The position numbers and the translations under genes were made by a program. The notes under the pieces were generated by a model. That model saw only the letters and a list, made by a program, of their open reading frames with translations, made no database searches and was not told where the DNA came from. Shown here one piece after another: positions 56,810-64,000 of a DNA stretch of 64,000 nucleotides (position 1 is the stretch's first letter; every line of letters begins with the position of its first letter). Location: assembly GCF_040802235.1 (NCBI RefSeq), contig NC_133157.1, positions 87,778,001 to 87,842,000 of the forward strand. Reading direction: 5' to 3'. The DNA is from Manis javanica. Its lineage: Eukaryota > Chordata > Mammalia > Pholidota > Manidae.

Positions 56810-59800
56810 TTTTAGTGGAAAACCTTACATTGAAATCATTGTAGATTCACGTACACTTGTAAGAAGTAGTACAGAGACTATGTGTGCCTTTCACCTAGTC
56901 TCCTCCACTGGTCACCTCTTGCAAAATTCTAATACAGTTGCACAGCTGGCATAGTGTCATTGTTAAAGTGAAGACACAGAACATTTCCATCACCACAAGG
57001 ATCCCTCAAGTGGCCACACCCATGTCCCTCCCACCCTGCCTACTCCTTAATCCCTGGGAACCACTAATGTGTTCTTCACTTCTGTAACTGTGTCATTTTG
57101 AGGTTGTTAAGCAAATGCAGCCATACAGTAGGTTACATTTGAGGGTTTGGCTTTTTTTATTCAGAATAATTCTCCAGAGATACGTCCAAGTTACTTCTTT
57201 GGATGGCTGAGTCATATTCTGTGGCACGGAGGCACCACAGTTTGTGGAGTCTTAACACCTGTTAAGGAGATCTGAGCTGTTCCCAGCATTGGACTGTTAC
57301 AGATGAAGCTGTTATAAGCTTTTAGATACAGGTTTTCTGTGTACCTGTTTTCATCTTGCTGGGATGTGTGCCCGTGAGTGCAGTCGCTGAGCCATGTGAT
57401 ATCGCATGTTTAAGTCTTTTAGGAAATTGCCAAACTTCTTCAGAGTGGCTGTACATTCCCACCACTAAGGTATAAGTGATCTAGTTTCCCCACCCTCAGT
57501 AGCATTTGGTGTCACCACTGTCTTTTATTGTAGCCATTCTGATGCATGTGTAGAGATCTCTTTGTAGTTCTAATACATTTCCCTGATGGCTAGTGATGTT
57601 TACCTTTTTTAGACTTTGGTCTTGACATGAGGATGATAGTTCATAAAATCAATTAGACAGTGTTTCCTCTCTTATTTTCTGGAGAAATTGTGTGAATATT
57701 TAGTAAAATTCTCTAGGAAAACCAGCTGAGCCTGGAGATTGATTTTTTGGAAATATTTTAATTATGAATTCAGTTTCCTTAGTACTTACAAAGGCTATTC
57801 AAATTATTGATGTCATAGTGGGTGAGTTGAGGTAATTTGTGTTTTTTGAGATTTGGTCCATTTCTTCTGAGTTGTCAGATTTTTATGCATAGTGTTCTTT
57901 TTAATATCCTCTTATTATCTTTCTCATGTCTACAGAGCCTAGAGTGACATCCCCTGTTTCATTTCTGACTGTATCTACTGTCTTTTTTTTAAGTCTTGCT
58001 AGAGTTTTGTCAATTTTACTGATTTTTTTTCAAAGAATCAGCTCATTGTTTCATTGACTTTTCTATGTTGTATTTCAGTTTTCAGTTCTGTTGATTTTTG
58101 GTATTCTTGCCTGCTGTTCATTTTTTATTTTGCTCCTTTAAGTTCTTCAGGTGGGAACTCCAATTACTGTTTTGAGACTTTTCCTCTGTTCCAAGGCATT
58201 AGTACTATGAATATCCCTCTCACTAATTATTACTTTGGTTGTTCCCCACAAATTTTCATGTGTTTTTTTTTCCTTTTTTTTTTGTTTATGGTATTTTATT
58301 TCCTTTTAGACCTCTTTGACCCATGGGTCATTTGGAAGTATGTTCAGTTTCCAAGTGTTTGGATATTTTTAGTTTGTTGCAGTTTGTTTTGTGGCTCGTG
58401 ATGTGTCTGTCTTGAAATATGTTCTGTGGTCACTTTAAAAAGAATATTCTGCTGTACAGTGGGATATTCTATAGCTGACAGTCAGGTTGTGGTTGATGAT
58501 CTTGTTCATTCTCAACAGGAACCCTTGTTCAGTTCTTCTATATCCTTGCTGATTTTCTGTCTGGTAGTTCTGTCAGCGGTTGCAGTTGTGATTTATCTAT
58601 TTCTCCTTTCACTTTTGTAAGTTTTTGTTTCTTGTCTTTTGCAGCTTTGTTGTTTGGTGCATATTTGGGACGCGTTTTCATGGTTAGTTGATTCTTGTCA
58701 TCATTATATAATGTCCTTCTCTGTCTCTGGTAATTTTCTTTGTTCCCAGATCTATTTAACCAGATACTAAATAGGCACTCCCGCTCTCCTTTGAAGAATG
58801 TTTGCATGGTATACTTACTGTATATAACATCTGTATACTCACTACCTTTGTCATCATATATGACATATATGTACCATCACATTTGAAGGAATTTCTTACA
58901 GGCAACATATGGTTGGGTCATGTTTAATCCACTCTGCAATCTCTGTCTTTAAATTGTATGTTTTGGCCTTTTACATTTAAGGAATCATTTATATATGAGG
59001 GCTTAAATCTGCCATTTTATTTTTTACTGCATATTCTGCTATTTTTTTCTGTTTCCTTTTTCTTGCATTTCTAAGTGTTAATTGAGCATGTTTGTAATTC
59101 CATTTTTATTTATCTGGTGTTTTTGAGTGTTTCTCTTTGTATTGTTTTTTAGTCATTTCTCTAAATATGACATTGTATAGACAGATAGAGCCTTTACCTT
59201 CCTTGACAGCCCTTTACTCTCCTCATTTAGAATATAACTTGTTTTCAGTATTTCCTATATGTAATATTCACAACTACATCAAACAGTATTGTAATTTTTA
59301 CTTTAACCATCCAGAATAATTCAGAAAACTCAGAAGGGGAAGGAAAGCCTGGTGTGTTTGTCCATACTTGTTACTTACTGTGTTCTTTCTTCCTTCCTGG
59401 TAATCTTTCTGTTTCCTTATTTTTCTATGTAGAGAACTTCCTAGTCATTCCTTTAGATTGGGTCTGTTGGGAATGGATTCTTAGTTTCCTTTTACTCCAA
59501 AATGGCTTGATTTCCCCTTCACTACTAAAGGATGTTTTTGCTAGTTATAGGGTTCTTGCTTTACAGTTCTTTTTCTTTAACATTTGAAATATAATATATG
59601 TGATACTTTTTTCTGGTCTCCATGGTTTCTGAGAAGAAATCTATCACTCAAATTGTTTTCTCATTTATGTTAGATGTCATATTTCTTGGGCTGCATTCTG
59701 GATTTTTTCTTTGTCATTAGTTTTCAGAAGCTTGATTAACTTTTTGGCATTTATTTGTTTGGGTTTTTGAATTTACCTGTATGAGTTTTGCTCAGCTCTT

Positions 59801-61390
59801 TACAGATTTAAGCCTCTTGCCAAATTTGGGAGGGTCTGAACCATTTGTTTGAACGCCTTTTTAGCCCTCCCCCTTCTCTTTGGAACTCCACTGAAGCCAG
59901 TGTGGCATCTGTTATTGTCCCAAGGATCCCTAGGGCTCTTGTCTTTTCTTTCTGGCCTGTTTTCTCTGGTTTACATTGACAAGCTTCTGTTGTTACCAGC
60001 ATTCAGCTTGTGATTCTTTCCTCTGTCTCTTCCATTCTGCTGCAGAGCCCATCCACTACACGTTTTCTTTGGTTATTTTGTCTTCTAGTTCTGACATCTC
60101 CATAGAATTCTTCTTTATATCCTCTATTTCTTTGCTGGGGCTTTCTGCCTTTCTGTTTGTTTCATGCATGTTCGTAATTGCTCACTGAATTTCATGTGCA
60201 CCATCCTATGAATTTCCATCATTTCAGACATAATGGATGCTCTAAAATCATTATCATAACTCTGACATAGCTGTCGTCTCTATATTGACATTTGCTCATT
60301 GTTTTCTTTTGTTCTGTATATCTTTTGGTTGTTGGTATGACAAGTGATGTTTGATTGAAATTTTCCTATTCTGCTGTTGTTTATGCTTTATTAAAGCCTG
60401 TTCTAGTTGTCCTTCTCTGATAGTCTTCCAGTAGGGGCAGGGAGGCACTACTGCTCCATTGGTACAAGTCTAGGGTCACCACTTGGCCTTACTGACACTG
60501 AGTTGGTGTGATACATTTTGAGTTGAAGTTTGTATAAGGTATGAGGTTTAATTTGATGTTTTTCTTTTGCATATGTATGAACAATTGGTCCAGCACCATC
60601 TATTTATAAAGGCCTATTTCTTCACTACAGGCTTGATAGAATTTGCCAGTGAAACTCTCTGGGACTGTAGTTTTCTTTCTGGGAAGGTTTTTAACTATAA
60701 GTTCAATTTCCCTGTTAGATATAGGACTCATTGTCTATTTCTTTGCAGGTATACTTTGATATAGCTTATGGTTTTCAAGGAACTGGTCCATTTTATCTAA
60801 TTTATGTGCCTAGAAGTGTTTCTGGTACTCTGAGTATCCTTTTCATGTCTGTGGGTCTGAAGTGATTTTTTTTTTCACTCCTGTTATTGGTAATTTGCAT
60901 CTTCTCTTTCTTTGTCATTCTGGCAGAGGTTTATCAAAGTTATTACTCTTACTAAGAATGAATTTTTGGGTTTTATTGATTCTTGTTATTGTTTTTCTGT
61001 CTTCATTTTCATTGATTTCTGTCCTTTACTAATTTTTTGTCACTAACTTTGAGTTTCTTTCTTCTAGTTTCTTAAGATGTAAATTAAGATTATTGATTTG
61101 AAATTTTTCTTCATTTCTAACATAAGCAGTTAAATCTATAAATTTCTCTCTAGTGTTTTAGTTGAATTTCACAAACTTTTATGAGCTACATTTTCATTTT
61201 CTTCCAATTCAAAATATTTTCTAGTTTCCTTTGAGACTTCCTCTTTGACACATGGATTACTAAGAAATGTTTTAGCTCCTAAGTATTACAGAGATTTTTA
61301 AGTTATCTCTTTAATTGATTTCTAGTTTAGTTTCACTCTGGTCATTACTTCCAAATTCATTTATGTTGTTGGCAGAATTCATTTTCTTCC
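56810..61390 (-). mobile_element. Old L1M element(s), 3' UTR to ORF1 region, heavily decayed
   Basis: The minus strand shows L1M 3' UTR (56.81-57.6 kb), ORF2 RT and endonuclease-like regions (57.6-58.95 kb), inter-ORF/ORF1-like sequence (59.4-60.3 kb) and then a second ORF2-like stretch (60.6-61.38 kb), suggesting at least two copies. The small frame at 58807-58538 is not informative. No frame of useful length remains. Confidence 0.65.
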
Positions 61391-62220
61391 AGCTGCATGA
61401 CTTCTGTAGCCCGACAGCTAGAAGCCACTCTCCTTTATCATGCTCAGAAGGAGAATCTAAAGGTCTAATTTGCTAGCAAGATAGTCTTATAAAATGTAAT
61501 GTGACCATAGGTGTGACATCCTATCACATTTGGAATATTCCATAGGATAAAAGCAGGTCATAATCTCACCCGTGCTCAAAAGGATGGGGCTATACAAGGG
61601 CATGAAAAGCAGAACCAGAAGACAGGAACTATTGAGGGTGTCACTTGAGGATCCATGTGCTTAGTCCATTTCTCTGGCCTCCAGTGATTCATCTCCTTCC
61701 CATCTGACCAATACATCCTTCATCTGCCAAGTTTCCTGAGAGTCTCTTCCCATTATAGCAGTTATCTGACCCCAAATCTCTTTATCTCAATCAAGCCCAG
61801 GTGGTAGAGATGAGACCCTTGATTGAATCCATTCTGTACAGTTCCTTGGACATAATTTCTCCTCTCCATCTGTGGCATTGTGAAACCAGAAACAAGTTAT
61901 CTGCTCCCCAATACACCCAGAATACAACAGTGGATCAGGCACAGGATAGCAGCTATGGACATTCAGGTTCAACACACGGAAAACAGGAAGAAAACAATGA
62001 ATCACTGATCTGTGGCAGTTCTGAAATCTGGCCAGGGAAGTGTCAGGTGTCCTCAGTTAGGTTTCGAGGTCTAGGAATAACCTTCCTTGACCTTTGGCTC
62101 CACCTCTTGGCTCTTGATTCTCCCCTCTAAGACATCTTTTCTTTAATGTGAAGGGTAGATCAGAAAGAGAAAGCTGCTTTCTTGCCAGTGGGTTTCAGCC
62201 CTGGGTTAAGTTCACTATGG
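61391..62220. other. Unassigned, probably old repeat sequence
   Basis: The stretch at 61.5-61.68 kb (ATCACATTTGGAATATTCCA, then AAGGATGGGGCTATACAAGG) resembles an old LINE 3' or LTR-associated repeat, but I cannot name the family. No gene recognised. Confidence 0.4.
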
Positions 62221-62224
62221 ATTC

Positions 62225-62690
62225 AATGTGACCAAAGAAATGACAGTAGAACATTCTTGGGGTGAAAGGGTTATACCCAAATTTATTTCCATGGTGGCAG
62301 GTCAGTCACTAAAATCCCATTCACTCAGAGCAAATCTGCGTGCAGCAAGCTGGTCTCTGCCTCTGGAGCTCTCTGCCTGCACAGCTGTCCTCTGGGTCCC
62401 TCTGCCCTCACAGCCATCCTCTGGGCCTCTGTCCTCAGTGCTGCCACCACTCCAGGCTGCTCTGTTCTCCTGCAGCCTTCCAGCCATGCCACTGTGTCAC
62501 CCAGAGCACTGGGCAGGGCTCTTTATATAGAGTCAATAAAAACGTATTGCCCACATGGATAGTTAGCCAACCAGGGCCAGGTGAGAATCTTGGCCAGAGG
62601 AACCTTCGTTTTATCCACACTTCTCTTGGAATTCGTTCTATCTACACCTGGTAAGCAATTTCAGGTTTCAAGCTGTCTTTGAATCCAGGC
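62225..62690 (-). mobile_element. Probable endogenous-retrovirus LTR
   Basis: On the minus strand a TATA box (CTATATAAAG, about 62521-62530) precedes by about 230 bp a poly(A) signal AATAAA (about 62281-62287, in GGAAATAAATTTGG), followed by a short U5-like stretch containing ACCCTTTCACCCC. The spacing suits an LTR. Exact ends and target duplication were not found. Confidence 0.5.
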
Positions 62691-63495
62691 CAGGGGATAT
62701 TAGAGGGAAAAAAATAAGAGCCTCCTTGCTGGATTGCTCTTCCTTGGGTCTGGTTTCCTTCTTCAGTCCACCTGCCACCATTTACCCTTCTGTCCTCAGA
62801 TAGCTCTCTATGCCTTCTGTCCAAGGGCCTAGCTGCATTTGTGAAAGAGAGAGGGTGGAGGTGAGGCAGTGCAGGGGGAGGGCCAGGAATGGGGCTGCAG
62901 GAGGGGTCTGGGGAGTAGGGGTGTGGGTGGAGGGCCGGGAGGCGGGTGGGGGTGGGGATGGACAGGGCGCAGCAGCCCCAGGGCAGGAGCTGGCAGCACC
63001 AGAACTCTAGCCATGGCGCTGGCAGAGATGCCTCATTCTCCTCACCTCCCAGCGCAGGTCTTACTCTCTCAAGAAGACACACCCACAGTTAGCACTTTCT
63101 TCAGATGCTGACACTTGATGAACAGCCACTCTTGGTCACAAGATTTAGAAGACACAGTCTCCATTTTCCCGGATTGGGTCTTTTTTGATATGGATCATCT
63201 ATTTCTATGTCTTTTTTTTTTTTTAATAATTTTTGGGGAAACAGTTTGGATTACCACTGTTGACCTTCATCTGTGCAAAGAAAGGAAAGCTGTTGTGCTG
63301 GGGTTTTGAGGAGCTTTTCCTGAAAGCTTTCCTGCATACCTTAAAAGTGCTTGAGGGAGAGTGATAACAGTAGGCTTGAAACATCCGTGTCCCCACTGCA
63401 TGTATAGTTACTGTTGAAGCACGTGCCTACCTAATTTGACAGTATTGATGTGTTTAAAATATTTTGGGTTTGCAAGCAAGCATATTAAGTCTACT
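62691..63495. other. Unassigned sequence with a G-rich tract
   Basis: Contains a G-rich, GGG-run tract at 62.86-62.97 kb and a T-run at about 63211-63224. No gene recognised; frames over the G-rich tract are composition artefacts. Confidence 0.45.
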
Positions 63496-63496
63496 G

Positions 63497-64000
63497 ATGG
63501 AGCCTTCTGGCAGTAACAGTTACATGAGCACCCTGACCCTGGAGGCAAATCCTAACATGCAGAGGCCAGAAAGCAGACAGAATCAGAACAAAGGTTGTCT
63601 AAACTGACCCAAAATGCTTTGGAGAATATTAACGTGATTGGCCAAGGCATGAAACATCTCTTCCAGCCCCAGTGCAGGAGGTCATCAGTATCTCCACACT
63701 ATGTGCACCAAATTCAGGCAGATCCAGAACCTGAAATGCATCTGGAAAGCCAGAACTCATGTGCTGAAGTTGATGGTGTCCCCACCCATCCCACAGTTCT
63801 GAATCATGTCCTATAGCAGATCCCTATGCCACCCAAGAGGAAGAGAGGGACAAGCTTGCGTAGTAGGCGGGACAAGCCAGAGGCCCCAAAGGGAAGTCCC
63901 AAGTCAACAGGAAATCTGGCCAGGAAATGGCACCTGCTGTGCAGTCTGGCCAACCCATGTCTGCATCCAGGACTGATGCTCCTGCCAGTCCTGCTGTGAT
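63497..64000 (+). pseudogene. TMCC1: TMCC1 retropseudogene, 5' part, runs off the window
   Basis: It starts ATGGAGCCTTCTGGCAG (MEPSGS), then after a frameshift continues SKLTQNALENINVIGQGMKH, LFQPQCRRSSVSPHYVHQIQ, ADPEPEMHLESQNSCAEVDG and VPTHPTVLNHVL. These match TMCC1, an ER membrane coiled-coil protein associated with ER-endosome contacts. A stop (TAG, about 63814-63816) replaces a Gln codon. Sequence resumes with PPKRKRGTSLRSRRDKPEAP, then a second frameshift before RKSGQEM. No intron is visible; the rest lies beyond 64000. Confidence 0.88.

Noticed and set aside
62642-63082. 146-codon minus-strand open frame over the G-rich tract
   Set aside because: Composition artefact of a C/T-rich strand (Pro/Leu/His repeats) with overlapping frames in other phases.

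Overview
This is a nuclear window from a placental mammal. It is dominated by L1 (LINE-1) retrotransposons of several ages, with mammal-wide MIR and L2 repeats, endogenous-retrovirus LTRs, mammalian retropseudogenes and a mitochondrial insertion (NUMT). I see no primate Alu, no rodent B1/B2, no carnivore tRNA-Lys SINE and no ruminant BovB. The SINE-poor, L1-rich make-up suggests a laurasiatherian such as a pangolin, but the species is an inference.

Layout. 1-4.94 kb: three nested or abutting minus-strand L1s, including the CpG-rich 5' end of a young L1 that continues out of the left edge. 4.94-8.29 kb: a NUMT carrying 12S rRNA, tRNA-Phe, control region, cytb, tRNA-Glu, ND6 and ND5, with one internal deletion. 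8.8-10.4 kb: a degenerate 9-bp-unit minisatellite. 12.4-17.0 kb: an apparently intact four-exon SPATA31-family gene on the minus strand (987 codons, all splice phases compatible). 17.9-33 kb: old L1M/HAL1-type sequence broken by a 521-bp solo LTR (4-bp target duplication), a 1.8-kb L1 (12-bp target duplication) and a nearly full-length 6.6-kb L1 whose ORFs are broken. 33-42 kb: sparse ancient repeats, an LTR at 37.3-37.9 kb, a short polyadenylated retrocopy of that LTR family with a 14-bp target duplication (40.08 kb), and an ARL6 retropseudogene. 42-50 kb: no gene recognised. 50.1-52.2 kb: a second polyadenylated LTR-family copy followed by L1 fragments. 52.5-53.2 kb: a CpG island with a probable first coding exon of SPTLC1 (plus strand, canonical splice donor). 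53.4-62.7 kb: L1, L2 and LTR remnants. 63.5 kb to the end: a TMCC1 retropseudogene running off the window.

Only two loci look like live protein-coding genes: the SPATA31-type gene and SPTLC1 exon 1. They are not functionally linked. Nothing looks like a new enzymatic or defence system. The more unusual signals are the LTR-derived RNAs copied with poly(A) tails, the NUMT joined exactly to a 5'-truncated L1, and the intact but short SPATA31 gene. L1, LTR, MIR and L2 assignments come from remembered consensus features, not from a database search, so boundaries without a target duplication are approximate.
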